A stretch of DNA of 64,000 nt. It comes from Poritiphilus sp965212595. Its GTDB lineage: Bacteria > Bacteroidota > Bacteroidia > Flavobacteriales > Flavobacteriaceae. Of the stretch, positions 28,108 through 37,449 are shown in pieces (position 1 is the first letter of the stretch; each line of letters starts with the position of its first letter). Below the pieces are notes generated by a model. That model ran no database searches. It worked only from the letters and a program-made list of their open reading frames with translations, and had not been told where the DNA came from. The stretch covers positions 1 to 64,000 of the forward strand of contig CBDBVE010000016.1 of assembly GCA_965212595.1 (NCBI GenBank). The letters run 5' to 3'. The position numbers and the translations under genes are program-made.

Positions 28108-29601
28108 ATGAGTGAAAAAAAAATAATCGAAGAACGGTCATTGATATTAAACAGGAGGTCTTTCCTTGGAAAAACCGCCCTGGGGGTTGGGGGTGTTGCC
28201 CTAGCCTCTTTATTAGGTGTTAATCTTTTCAGGAAAGACGAAAATGGCCTTTTGACCAGCGATTCTGGACCCACTGGAGTTAAGGGTATTCTAAACGCCC
28301 TACACCACCCCGCTAAGGCCAAGCGCGTTATTTATCTTTTTCAAAGCGGAGGGCCATCACAACTCGAACTTTTTGATTACAAACCGCTATTGAACCAAAG
28401 ACGTGGTGAAGACCTGCCAGAATCTATAAGAGACGGACAGCGCCTCACCGGAATGACATCGGGCCAGGATAGTTTCCCCCTTGTTGGCTCGCTTTTTCCC
28501 TTTCAGCAGCACGGAAAAAATGGAGTGTGGGTAAGCGACTTACTACCCTATACTGCCAAGATGGTTGATGAACTTTGCATTGTTAAATCCATGTTTACCG
28601 AAGCCATTAATCACGACCCAGCCGTTACTTTTTTTCAGACCGGATCGCAACAACCGGGAAGACCAAGTATAGGGTCCTGGTTGAGTTATGGACTGGGCAG
28701 CGAAAATGAAAACCTACCGGCATTTACCGTTTTGCTGTCAAGGGGTTCAGGAAGACCCAACGGCCAACCCTTATATACAAGGCTTTGGGGAAATGGTTTC
28801 TTGCATTCCTTACATCAAGGAGTTCAGTTCAGAGCGGCAAAAGACCCCGTACTATACCTAAACGATCCTAAAGGAATAAGTAAGGAAGCCAAGCGTACCA
28901 TGTTGGATAATTTAGCAGCACTAAACGACCAACATTACCAGAAATATAACGATCCGGAAATTCAAAGCAGAATAGCCCAGTACGAAATGGCCTATAGGAT
29001 GCAAACCTCCGTACCCGATGTGATTAACACCGATAACGAGCCTGATTATATTTATAAAATGTACGGTGCAGATGCAAAGATACCAGGAACTTATGCAGCC
29101 AATTGCCTCCTGGCCCGCAGACTGGCCGAACAAGATGTACGTTTTATACAATTGTATCATATGGGATGGGATCAGCACGATAACCTTCCAGGGGCTATTG
29201 AAAGGCAAGCCAAGGATGTGGACCAGGCTTCCGCGGCCTTAATCGCAGACTTAAAACAAAGAGGTATGCTTGAAGATACTCTGGTCATCTGGGGAGGCGA
29301 GTTTGGCAGAACCAATTATTCGCAAGGGCTTTTAACAGATACCAATTACGGAAGAGATCATCATCCCAGATGCTTTACGATGTGGATGGCCGGTGGCGGA
29401 ATAAAGCCCGGAGTTGTCTATGGCGAAACCGACGAGTTTGGTTATAATATTGCAAAAGATCCGGTCCATGTTCACGATTTTCAGGCTACCATGCTTCATC
29501 TGCTCGGCATAGACCACAAAAAGCTAACTTACAAATACCAGGGAAGGAGATTCCGTTTAACGGATGTAGAGGGCCATTTGGTAAAGGATATCCTTGTGTA
29601 A
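28108..29601 (+). CDS. DUF1501 protein with Tat signal (sulfatase-like fold)
   Basis: The 497-residue protein starts with a twin-arginine signal (LNRRSFLGKTALGVGGVALASLLG, Arg16-Arg17). The body shows DUF1501 marks: VIYLFQSGGPSQLELFDYKP, HGKNGVWVSDLLPYTAKMVDELCIVKSMFTEAINHDPA, RPSIGSWLSYGLGSENENLPAFTVL, FIQLYHMGWDQHDNL, VIWGGEFGRTNYSQG and DHHPRCFTMWMAGGGIKPGVVYGETDEFG. The DUF1501 fold is related to alkaline phosphatases and sulfatases, with His/Asp metal ligands such as GWDQHDN. It begins 2 bp after the PSD1 stop, and the PSD1-DUF1501 pair is a recurrent unit, so they likely work together in the cell envelope. Confidence 0.9.
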   Translation: MSEKKIIEERSLILNRRSFLGKTALGVGGVALASLLGVNLFRKDENGLLTSDSGPTGVKGILNALHHPAKAKRVIYLFQSGGPSQLELFDYKPLLNQRRGEDLPESIRDGQRLTGMTSGQDSFPLVGSLFPFQQHGKNGVWVSDLLPYTAKMVDELCIVKSMFTEAINHDPAVTFFQTGSQQPGRPSIGSWLSYGLGSENENLPAFTVLLSRGSGRPNGQPLYTRLWGNGFLHSLHQGVQFRAAKDPVLYLNDPKGISKEAKRTMLDNLAALNDQHYQKYNDPEIQSRIAQYEMAYRMQTSVPDVINTDNEPDYIYKMYGADAKIPGTYAANCLLARRLAEQDVRFIQLYHMGWDQHDNLPGAIERQAKDVDQASAALIADLKQRGMLEDTLVIWGGEFGRTNYSQGLLTDTNYGRDHHPRCFTMWMAGGGIKPGVVYGETDEFGYNIAKDPVHVHDFQATMLHLLGIDHKKLTYKYQGRRFRLTDVEGHLVKDILV

Positions 29602-30635
29602 TGCAGCGAAGGAAATTCATAAGAAATACAGGCCTTTTGACTGCGGGCATGCTTGCCGGGCCGTCTATTCTAAGGGCAATGGCAGACTATAAGGACGCCA
29701 TAATCGGCCACAATTCGCACCAGTATAAAATTGATTTGAGCTGGGGAGCGCTGCACTCCGGATTTTACCCTGTAAATGATTGCCATGAAATGGTTCAGGA
29801 TTCTAAGGGCAGGATCGTCTTGCTAACTAATCACACTAAAAACAATGTTATTATTTATGATAAATCTGGCAGGCTGCTAGAAGTATGGGGTACCGAGTTT
29901 CCAGGAGCGCACGGATTGACTTTAAATGTTGAGAACGGGGAAGATTTCCTCTATATCTGTGATACCCTTAGGCATGAGCTTATTAAAACAACCATTTCCG
30001 GACAAGTAGTTCAGGTTTTTAAATACCCTAAGGAATCTGGAAAATACAATTCAAAAGACCAGTATGTCCCTACGGAAACGGCAATAGCAGATAATGGCGA
30101 TGTATTTGTGGCAGATGGTTACGGCATACAATACATCATGCATTACAACGCAAAAGGGGAGCTCCTAAATACCTTTGGCGGAAAAGGGGATGAAGATCAC
30201 CTATTCCTCAATGCACATGGTATTTGCATTGACAGAAGAGATCCCGAAAACCATACCCTATTGATTACCGCCAGACAGCAAAACAAGTTAAAGCGATTTA
30301 GTCTTGAGGGTGAAATTGAAGAAATTATTGACTTGCCGGGAGCTTTTATCTGCAGGCCAGTCATTCATGGAGATTATGTGTATTTAGCTACCATTTGGTC
30401 TGGTGAAGGAAACGAAGGCAGTGGCTTTGTATCCATTTTGGATAAAGACAATAAGTTGGTTTCAGCGCCCGGAGGCTGTAGGCCAGAATACCACAATGGA
30501 AAATTGACTGCAATGTATCAAGCATTAAAGGTGTTTCATCATCCTCATGATGTTTGTGTGGATGAAGATGAGAACTTATATGTAGCCCAATGGAATTCTG
30601 GTAAAACATATCCCTTAAAACTTTATAGAGTGTAA
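29601..30635 (+). CDS. NHL/six-bladed beta-propeller protein with Tat signal
   Basis: The 344-residue protein has a twin-arginine N-terminus (QRRKFIRNTGLLTAGMLAG) and then repeated propeller blades such as HEMVQDSKGRIVLLTNHTKNNVIIYDKSG, DNGDVFVADGYGIQYIMHYNAKGELLNTFGG, NAHGICIDRRDPENHTLLITARQQNKLKRFSLEG and PHDVCVDEDENLYVAQWNSGK. These match NHL-type six-bladed propellers. It may bind a glycan or have a lactonase-like role; no catalytic residue can be named. Its ATG overlaps the stop of the DUF1501 gene by one base (TAATG). Confidence 0.85.
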   Translation: MQRRKFIRNTGLLTAGMLAGPSILRAMADYKDAIIGHNSHQYKIDLSWGALHSGFYPVNDCHEMVQDSKGRIVLLTNHTKNNVIIYDKSGRLLEVWGTEFPGAHGLTLNVENGEDFLYICDTLRHELIKTTISGQVVQVFKYPKESGKYNSKDQYVPTETAIADNGDVFVADGYGIQYIMHYNAKGELLNTFGGKGDEDHLFLNAHGICIDRRDPENHTLLITARQQNKLKRFSLEGEIEEIIDLPGAFICRPVIHGDYVYLATIWSGEGNEGSGFVSILDKDNKLVSAPGGCRPEYHNGKLTAMYQALKVFHHPHDVCVDEDENLYVAQWNSGKTYPLKLYRV

Positions 30636-30638
30636 TAT

Positions 30639-31433
30639 ATGAGGTGGTTCTTTGGCGGTTTTTTGTTCTTGATTTTATGGCCTTGCCCAGCGCAGGATCA
30701 GAAATACGAAGCATCTCAACAGTTCCAGTTGGCGGCACCTAGGGTTTTTGTAGATTCCACTTTCTTTTCGAACTCCGCCACGGTTACCCTCCTTTTCAGA
30801 TTTGAGGGATCGCAGATTCGCTACACTAGCAATGGGGAGGACGTTACCAAAAGTTCCCCCCTTTATTCAAATGCTATTGAAATAAAGCAGTCTGGCTCGC
30901 TTAGGTTTAAGGTTTTCCACAAAGACTACCAGCCAAGTGCTACTGCCGAAGTGCATCTTAAAAAGCTGGCACATCGTATTGACAAGGCAGAAATTGGCTT
31001 AGATCCAGAACCAAACAGTGAATATGAGGGTAATGGAAGCAAAAGCCTGGTTGACGGGCAAAAAGGAATGCTGCAATTTCGAAATGGGAAGAATTGGCTG
31101 GGATTTAAGTCGGATACAGTTTCCATGGCCCTGAAATTCAAGCAGCCCCTAGCACTCTCGCGAATAAGCCTGAGCCTATTGGCAGACCAGGCTTCGTGGA
31201 TCTTTACTCCGGAAATGATTCTGGTTACCTTAGAAGAGGAAGTCGTAGGCAAATGGAATATGAAAGACGAGATAAGTAGAACGGCAAAACTTACTTATAT
31301 AGATATTGACATTGAGAAAAAAACATACGAAAGGCTGAGCATTCTTATAAAACCCTTGGAACAAATCCCCGATTGGCATCCAGGCAAAGGAACGACACCC
31401 TGGTTATTCATTGATGAAATTTTGGTTGAATGA
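30639..31433 (+). CDS. secreted chitobiase-C-terminal / discoidin-like module protein
   Basis: The 264-residue protein has a signal peptide (WFFGGFLFLILWPCPAQ). The first half is a beta-sandwich of the chitobiase/beta-hexosaminidase C-terminal (FN3-associated) type: VFVDSTFFSNSATVTLLFRFEGSQIRYTSNGEDVTKSSPLYSNAIEIKQSGSLRFKVFHKDY. The second half, from SEYEGNGSKSLVDGQKG to PWLFIDEILVE, is a discoidin/F5-8C-like sandwich. Both modules recur, diverged, at the C-terminus of the next protein. It starts 3 bp after the propeller gene and overlaps the next gene by 4 bp, so it belongs to the same operon, and is probably a glycan- or surface-binding accessory protein. Confidence 0.8.
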   Translation: MRWFFGGFLFLILWPCPAQDQKYEASQQFQLAAPRVFVDSTFFSNSATVTLLFRFEGSQIRYTSNGEDVTKSSPLYSNAIEIKQSGSLRFKVFHKDYQPSATAEVHLKKLAHRIDKAEIGLDPEPNSEYEGNGSKSLVDGQKGMLQFRNGKNWLGFKSDTVSMALKFKQPLALSRISLSLLADQASWIFTPEMILVTLEEEVVGKWNMKDEISRTAKLTYIDIDIEKKTYERLSILIKPLEQIPDWHPGKGTTPWLFIDEILVE

Positions 31434-33481
31434 TTATTTATGCGATTCATATAGGACGTTTGCATCCGCTTTTGGTGCATTTGCCAATTGGAATTCTGGT
31501 AGTGGCATTTTTGCTAGAACTTATTCATTTCAGACGGCAAACCGATGCTCATAATAAAACAATTCAGCTGGTCCTTGGAATAGGTGGTGTTTCGGCATTG
31601 GTTTCTCTTGCCACCGGCTGGCTGTTGGCCTCTGATGGCAGCTATGACGAAACCCTGGTTTCCCAGCATAGGTGGGTGGCGGTGGCTATGACCGTAGGCA
31701 TGATCCTCCTATATCTCATTAAGAGGGCGGCCGCAGTCTGGACCAACAAACTTTATTTCCCCTTTTTCGTTACCGTACTGGTTCTATTAGGCATCACGGG
31801 GCATTTGGGCGGAAGCCTGACTCATGGAGAGGATTACCTCTTTGAAGATACAGAAGAGGTGGTGATTACCGATGTGGAAGAAGCCGCTGTTTATACAGAC
31901 ATTATTCAACCTATCCTCAACAAAAAATGTGTCAGTTGCCATAATGCAAAAAAGATCAAAGGAGGTCTTATAATGACTTCAAAAGAAAGCCTTCTAGCGG
32001 GAGGTGATTCTGGAAGTATTCTAGATTCTGTCCCGGATGGCGAACCCAAGATATTGGAGTTGGTGCACTTACCTATCGCACACAAAGAACATATGCCACC
32101 AAAAGGGAAATTGCAGTTGACATCAGAGGAGATCGCGCTTTTAGAATGGTGGATCTCTCATGAAAATTGTTTTGATTGCGTTGTCAAAAACCTTGAAACC
32201 TCAGAGAAACTATCAGCTATCCTTAGTGATTTGGAAGAAGATACCTCGCCAAGGGCTTTGATGGCGAAAGAGGTAGATCAGGTTTCTCCTAAATGGCTTG
32301 CTACTCTTGAAACATTGGGAGTTTCTGTCTATCCCTTATATAAGGATAATCCATTGTACATCATAAACATGTCTGGGATGAAAAATATAGACAGGAAAAA
32401 GCTGGGAGAATTAAAGAGATATGCCGAAAATATTGTGGAGCTGAACCTAGCTAACTCCAATTTTAACGATTCGCTTGCAAATCTAATACTGCCCTTAAAA
32501 AACCTTACAAAGCTTCAATTACAAGGAACCCAAATCACGGATAAAACAATCTCTGAGCTCAAAGGCTTGAAGTTCATGGAATCCTTGAATCTTTACGGCA
32601 CATCGGTCACTGATAATTCCCTTGACGCGCTAGATAAGCTGGAAAGCCTGAAAACGGTCTATCTATGGCAAACCGATATCAGCAGAGATCGCTTAAAACA
32701 ATTTACAGCAGATAACCCCCAAATTGCAGCCGATCATATCCGGGAAGATACTTTTGCCGCTGCGCAGCTAGAGCCCCCCGCTATTATTTCGGAGACTGAT
32801 TTTTTTAAGGATACCCTCGAAGTAAGTTTGGCAAACGTTTTTGAAGATGCCAGGCTGTTTTATACCCTTGATGGCTCCGAACCCGATACTACTTCGCTGA
32901 TCTATACAAAACCTTTGGTCCTTAGTAAGTCAACCAATTTGAAGGCTTTCACCTATAAAAAAGGCTGGCAGCCAAGTGGTGTCGCTTTTGCGAACTTCAA
33001 GAAAAGTGATATGGAGTATGAAACGGTCTTGTTGAATAAGCCGCCTCACGAAAAGTACTCGGGTCAGGGTGGTAAGACTCTGGTAGATTTAAAACGAGGT
33101 ACCAACAACTTTGTAGACGGAAATTGGTTGGGTTATGAGTCGAGTCATTTCACCACTACCCTCTCATTAAAGCAACCCGAAAAAATTTCTACGGTGTCTG
33201 TTGGCGCTCTTTCCGCTCCGGCAAGCTGGATATTCTTTCCAACTGGCTTTACCATCTGGACTTCAGAAGATGGTAAAAATTACCGTCATATAAGTACTGT
33301 TAACCTTCCTAAACAAGAGCCATCGATCGCTGTTGAACGTTACTTTTTTGATCTGCCAATCACTCCTACTACGGCCAAGTATGTCAGGGTAAAAATAAAC
33401 AGCCCCCTTAAGAATCCGCCATGGCATCCTGTACCTGGGGGAGCGAGCTTTATTTTTATTGATGAAGTGGTGTTGAATTAA
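31430..33481 (+). CDS. DUF2231 membrane domain fused to heme-c, LRR and chitobiase/discoidin modules
   Basis: The 683-residue protein has in order: a DUF2231 membrane domain of about four helices (RLHPLLVHLPIGILVVAFLLE ... HLGGSLTHGEDYL, residues 1-130), a cytochrome c domain with KKCVSCHNAKKIKGG (CxxCH at 167-171) and KEHMPPKGKLQL, a leucine-rich stretch (LTKLQLQGTQITDKTISELKGLKFMESLNLYGTSVTDNSL, about 300-425), and the chitobiase-type (about 450-525) and discoidin-like (about 530-683) modules. It probably anchors the operon's complex in the cytoplasmic membrane and relays electrons through its heme. The modular order is known from Bacteroidota and planctomycetes; the function is not established. 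Confidence 0.85.
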   Translation: MIIYAIHIGRLHPLLVHLPIGILVVAFLLELIHFRRQTDAHNKTIQLVLGIGGVSALVSLATGWLLASDGSYDETLVSQHRWVAVAMTVGMILLYLIKRAAAVWTNKLYFPFFVTVLVLLGITGHLGGSLTHGEDYLFEDTEEVVITDVEEAAVYTDIIQPILNKKCVSCHNAKKIKGGLIMTSKESLLAGGDSGSILDSVPDGEPKILELVHLPIAHKEHMPPKGKLQLTSEEIALLEWWISHENCFDCVVKNLETSEKLSAILSDLEEDTSPRALMAKEVDQVSPKWLATLETLGVSVYPLYKDNPLYIINMSGMKNIDRKKLGELKRYAENIVELNLANSNFNDSLANLILPLKNLTKLQLQGTQITDKTISELKGLKFMESLNLYGTSVTDNSLDALDKLESLKTVYLWQTDISRDRLKQFTADNPQIAADHIREDTFAAAQLEPPAIISETDFFKDTLEVSLANVFEDARLFYTLDGSEPDTTSLIYTKPLVLSKSTNLKAFTYKKGWQPSGVAFANFKKSDMEYETVLLNKPPHEKYSGQGGKTLVDLKRGTNNFVDGNWLGYESSHFTTTLSLKQPEKISTVSVGALSAPASWIFFPTGFTIWTSEDGKNYRHISTVNLPKQEPSIAVERYFFDLPITPTTAKYVRVKINSPLKNPPWHPVPGGASFIFIDEVVLN

Positions 33482-33523
33482 ATTATCGGTTCGGGATCTC
33501 CTTAAACTCTACGTATATTTTTA

Positions 33524-35491
33524 TTATTCTACAGGCTCAAGGACTAAAGTAACCTTATTAAAATCAGCCGCACTGTTGATCACTTCTCTGTAATCCTCGA
33601 AAAAGTCTGTTGTAATCGTATTAATGCTATAGTGTTCATCTGCCTTTATGGTAAGCACATCTCCTTCAAGTGTATAATCTGACTTAAATGCCAAAAGTTC
33701 CTGATCGTCTCTGACATAAGAGTTATCAATCTTAATATCATCCAAATTAGCAATTCTATAGCCCTTTGGCAGGTTTAGTGTAATTGTCCTGTAATAGGTT
33801 CTTTCAAATTCATTCTCCAGCGGAAGCACCCGTTCTTTTTCCTGATACATCTGCATTTGTTCTCCGATCAACTCCCCTAATTTGAAAAGATATTTCCTCC
33901 CCGCTTTTTCGGTAAAGGCTTCTGATTCTAAATCCAGGACAAATTGTATAGGTTCGATCCCAAAAAGTGCAGGATCATCATTTACGAGTTTTTTGTCGAG
34001 AATGGTTGCACTCTGGTCCATACTTTGCATAAACCCTTTGAATAACTCCTCTTTGTCATTCTCCTTTAACAGGTGTACATAGGGGTGAATGTACATGCCG
34101 TAATAGCCTGTGAAAGAGCGGTCTAAACTGATTCTGTTTTTAGAGATGTCATTTTCGTCAAAATGCACATCAATGACCATCCTATCAACCGTTTCTTCAG
34201 ACTTAACAGGCTTTATATACTTTACTTTTCCCAGTCCAGATTTAAAAGCCCCTACACTCACTTCTTTTATAAACAGTCCGTAGTTGTCTGTTAGGTAGGC
34301 AGGAGGAAATCCGTAGCGAGACTCAATTTTGGTAGGAGATAAATATCCCTTGGTTTCCGGGAAGTAGTAAAGAAAACTAGACAAAAAGATGCTAGCCTCA
34401 AATTCCTTGTCAAACCTCAGGTTCTGGCGGTCTGAAGTAATGACCATTTCATGTTTAATTCCCAGAGTTTTCAATACCGCGGCGTACAACTTTACCATTC
34501 CGGTTTTGTTAGCGACTTTCTTTGTGATTACACTGTTTAAATCTTCCAGTTCGTCACTAACCCCTGAAGTGACATAAAAATTAGACTTGATGTAGTTCTC
34601 CAAATTTTTGATAGTCTCCTCATTGTTTGCTCCTGTGCTAATATTATCTGAAACAAATTCTTCAAGTAACCCCATCGTCTTTTTGGGATGTTCCGGATAA
34701 TAGATTTCATACACGTTCTGAGCTGTTTTTGAGTAGGCCGAAATTCCTGTTGTGTTGTTCTTTAAGTTTCTGTCTAGTTTATAGATAAGAAAACCTCGAG
34801 AAGCATCGTAAGGCGCTTGTTGCTCGTCTTCCAAACCTTTGAGCTTGTCAACATTTAAGCCCCAATGCTGCCTGTCTGTAGTCAATGAATCTTTAGTTAC
34901 CTCAGCCAATTCGTTATAACTTTTAAACTTAAAGACCAGGTTAATAGGCGCGTATAAATCAAAGGAAACATTTTTCTTATCATAACTAGACTGAAGCCAA
35001 AAACGCGAACCTCTGTATTGTGGGTATTTTTTCTCAACATAGTAATACTCTATAAAGCTTCCTTTTTCTATCCCTTCAAAGGCAAAGTACTTATATTGCT
35101 TTCCGGTTTCCTCATCTTCGGCCGTAAGTATCTTAGATTCGTCTAGAACGATGACCCGTCCATCTTGGGTTACAACCCGCGCCTTGCTTACCTTTAATTC
35201 TGTAGAGGCATTATAAGGGAGATAGACCTTATTGTAATCTTCTATTTTGTCGTCAGAATTCAGCCAAAGCACCTTGTGCTCCAGATAGTATTCTGTTAGT
35301 GCTCTCTGCTCGGTATAGAAAAACTCAACAACATAGTTTTCCTTTAAGGACTGTATGTCCTGAGTGCCTTCAGCCGCTGCTATATATTTGGGGTTTTCAT
35401 CCCATTCATAACTTAAATAGTAGGGTTCTAGCTGTGCTGTGACGCTAGTAGCCACTAAAATAAATAACAAAAGAATTTGTTTTTTCGACAT
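33524..35491 (-). CDS. DUF3857 protein with degenerate transglutaminase-like domain
   Basis: The 655-residue secreted protein (signal KKQILLLFILVATSVTAQ) has a DUF3857 N-terminal beta domain (NSDDKIEDYNKVYLPYNASTELKVSKARVVTQDGRVIVLDESKI, GIEKGSFIEYYYVEKK) and a transglutaminase-like middle. At the catalytic positions of its neighbour (KYGDCKD, DNHMILA, FLDATG) this protein has VANKTGM, EASIFLS and YLSPTK, so Cys, His and Asp are all missing and it should be inactive. It begins 5 bp after its paralogue's stop codon on the same strand. It probably works with it as a non-catalytic partner. Confidence 0.85.
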   Translation of the reverse strand: MSKKQILLLFILVATSVTAQLEPYYLSYEWDENPKYIAAAEGTQDIQSLKENYVVEFFYTEQRALTEYYLEHKVLWLNSDDKIEDYNKVYLPYNASTELKVSKARVVTQDGRVIVLDESKILTAEDEETGKQYKYFAFEGIEKGSFIEYYYVEKKYPQYRGSRFWLQSSYDKKNVSFDLYAPINLVFKFKSYNELAEVTKDSLTTDRQHWGLNVDKLKGLEDEQQAPYDASRGFLIYKLDRNLKNNTTGISAYSKTAQNVYEIYYPEHPKKTMGLLEEFVSDNISTGANNEETIKNLENYIKSNFYVTSGVSDELEDLNSVITKKVANKTGMVKLYAAVLKTLGIKHEMVITSDRQNLRFDKEFEASIFLSSFLYYFPETKGYLSPTKIESRYGFPPAYLTDNYGLFIKEVSVGAFKSGLGKVKYIKPVKSEETVDRMVIDVHFDENDISKNRISLDRSFTGYYGMYIHPYVHLLKENDKEELFKGFMQSMDQSATILDKKLVNDDPALFGIEPIQFVLDLESEAFTEKAGRKYLFKLGELIGEQMQMYQEKERVLPLENEFERTYYRTITLNLPKGYRIANLDDIKIDNSYVRDDQELLAFKSDYTLEGDVLTIKADEHYSINTITTDFFEDYREVINSAADFNKVTLVLEPVE

Positions 35492-35496
35492 CTGTC

Positions 35497-37449
35497 TTAG
35501 TTGTTTTTTTTCAGTACTATGACCTCCTTGTATTCCTTTTCAATTTGAGAAATCAACTTGTTTACCTTCTTCTGGTCATCTAAACTGAGACTTAGAAAAT
35601 TGGCCTTCAAAGTATGCTCGTACACCACTTTACGCTCCTCTGTTCTATAATTAATAGTACTGGAAAAGAATTCGTTCTTAAGGTCTACAGAGCTGGGCAA
35701 ATAATCCACCTTATAACCTTCCGGGAGCTCTAAGACCGTTTCATAGTGGTAAAAATCTTTATAGTCAAACTCAATGACATTCTTCCGGTCTTCCTCGCTC
35801 TTAAAGTCTGAGGCCCGTTTATTCATATTTAAGTTCACATAAATTTCGTCGCCCAGAACCTTAGCATGATTGTCAATCTCAAAGGTATATTCAACAATCA
35901 AATTACGATCATAATCATACTTGTTCTGCTCCGTAAATCCTTTTATCAGAAAACTATTATTGCCTTTTTCGAAGGCTCTGTTATAAAAATCATTGATCTT
36001 GAGCGCCGTATTCTTCTTTTCCAAACTATAGAAGTAGTCTACTTTCTTATAACCTGATATTTCGCTGGTAGCCTTGCCTTTTATATTACCATTTTCCAGC
36101 TGAATGTTGGCGATCTCTACTAACCCATTTTTTTCGGCCGGAATAACGGGTACTTCTATGATCTGAAAATCATTTTCATCTACGGCGACAAGTGCTTCTT
36201 TACCTTGAATGAAGGAGGTAGGCAATTCTAAAGAGGCGTATCTCCCCGTAGCATCCAAAAAATAAGTGCCTTCCGCTGTGCGATAAGCCAAAATCATGTG
36301 ATTATCTACTAAAGGAGTAGGAACTTCATTGTAGCGATACGGAATCTCTCTGGTGCCTATCCAGGTAAGGTTGCCCTTGAGGCCGGCAATCTCCATCATT
36401 TTATAGAGCAAGCTGGAATTGTCTTTGCAATCCCCGTATTTCTTTTGAAAAACGGCATTGGCCTCTCTCGGTACAAAACCTCCAAGCGCATATTCAAAGG
36501 CTATATATTTGATATTCTCCTGGGTCCAGTAGTAAATTGCCCTTGCCTTTTCCAGGTCACTTTCTTTACCCGAAGTAATACGTTCTACCACCTTAACCAA
36601 TTGTTCATCAGCCTCATCTTTGTTAATGTCTTTTACCAAAGAATAGTACCAATCATAAAGGTCTGAAACATCTTTCAAAACTGTCTCCTGGCCATTTTTC
36701 GTGGTATAGGACCGTATGATTGGTATAATGTGTGGCAGAAAAGACCTATGTGAAGGCGTATTTGCCTCCGACTCAAACTCCTCAATATCGTTGAATTTCC
36801 AGCTGTACTCAATGTTTCTCCGGCCTTCTTTTTTGCTAAAGCTAACTGGAATACTATCTGTATTAAATTCCATAAACTCCAAAACGATATTTTTATCTGC
36901 TACAATGGTCAGCTTACCACTTACGATGGGATAGAAGTTACCAAAGTAAAAAGCGTTTAAAAAACGAGGATTCTTAATGCGATGCCGGTACTTTAATTTA
37001 GTCTTTGATCCCTGATTTAAGTTCGGATAAATAAAATTAACCGACTTGGTGTCGTCATAGAAAGAATCTGTAAGTTCGTCTTTCTGCTTAAAGTCGGTAA
37101 CCTCAGATTCTTTATAGTTATCCTTGTCAAGAATATAAGCTGATGCCTCTATTTCTTCAAGTTCATAAAAGGTTGAAAAGCTTAGTGATTGCTTTGAGTT
37201 AAACGTAGCGCTTTCGTCTAGATAAAGGTCTTCTTCCAGCGTCTCTTGAGTAATCTCGAAGTTATTGTCATTAAGACGAATAGAAACCCTGGTCTCCTGA
37301 TTTAGCCTAACCGAATGCGCATTGGGATACACATTCTTATACTCTTTATATTCAGCAGTGTTTTGAGCGGTAGCGACTACCGATACAAATAGAAATATAC
37401 CCCATAGCCTAATCAAATTAGTCCTTGCTACTACCAACGATATATCCAT
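35497..37449 (-). CDS. DUF3857 and transglutaminase-like domain protein
   Basis: The protein has a signal peptide (LIRLWGIFLFVSVVATAQ), an N-terminal DUF3857 domain (LDESATFNSKQSLSFSTFYELEEIEASAYIL, GSKTKLKYRHRIKN) and a transglutaminase-like core with QENIKYIAFEYALGGFVPREANAVFQKKYGDCKDNSSLLYKMM (catalytic Cys), DNHMILAY (His) and FLDATGRY (Asp). Such proteins are periplasmic and their substrate is unknown. ATG 37449 is preceded by GAGGAAG at a normal distance and gives a regular signal peptide; ATG 37491 would add 14 residues inside the upstream gene. The overlap with the upstream gene is 32 bp with the chosen start. Confidence 0.88.
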   Translation of the reverse strand: MDISLVVARTNLIRLWGIFLFVSVVATAQNTAEYKEYKNVYPNAHSVRLNQETRVSIRLNDNNFEITQETLEEDLYLDESATFNSKQSLSFSTFYELEEIEASAYILDKDNYKESEVTDFKQKDELTDSFYDDTKSVNFIYPNLNQGSKTKLKYRHRIKNPRFLNAFYFGNFYPIVSGKLTIVADKNIVLEFMEFNTDSIPVSFSKKEGRRNIEYSWKFNDIEEFESEANTPSHRSFLPHIIPIIRSYTTKNGQETVLKDVSDLYDWYYSLVKDINKDEADEQLVKVVERITSGKESDLEKARAIYYWTQENIKYIAFEYALGGFVPREANAVFQKKYGDCKDNSSLLYKMMEIAGLKGNLTWIGTREIPYRYNEVPTPLVDNHMILAYRTAEGTYFLDATGRYASLELPTSFIQGKEALVAVDENDFQIIEVPVIPAEKNGLVEIANIQLENGNIKGKATSEISGYKKVDYFYSLEKKNTALKINDFYNRAFEKGNNSFLIKGFTEQNKYDYDRNLIVEYTFEIDNHAKVLGDEIYVNLNMNKRASDFKSEEDRKNVIEFDYKDFYHYETVLELPEGYKVDYLPSSVDLKNEFFSSTINYRTEERKVVYEHTLKANFLSLSLDDQKKVNKLISQIEKEYKEVIVLKKNN

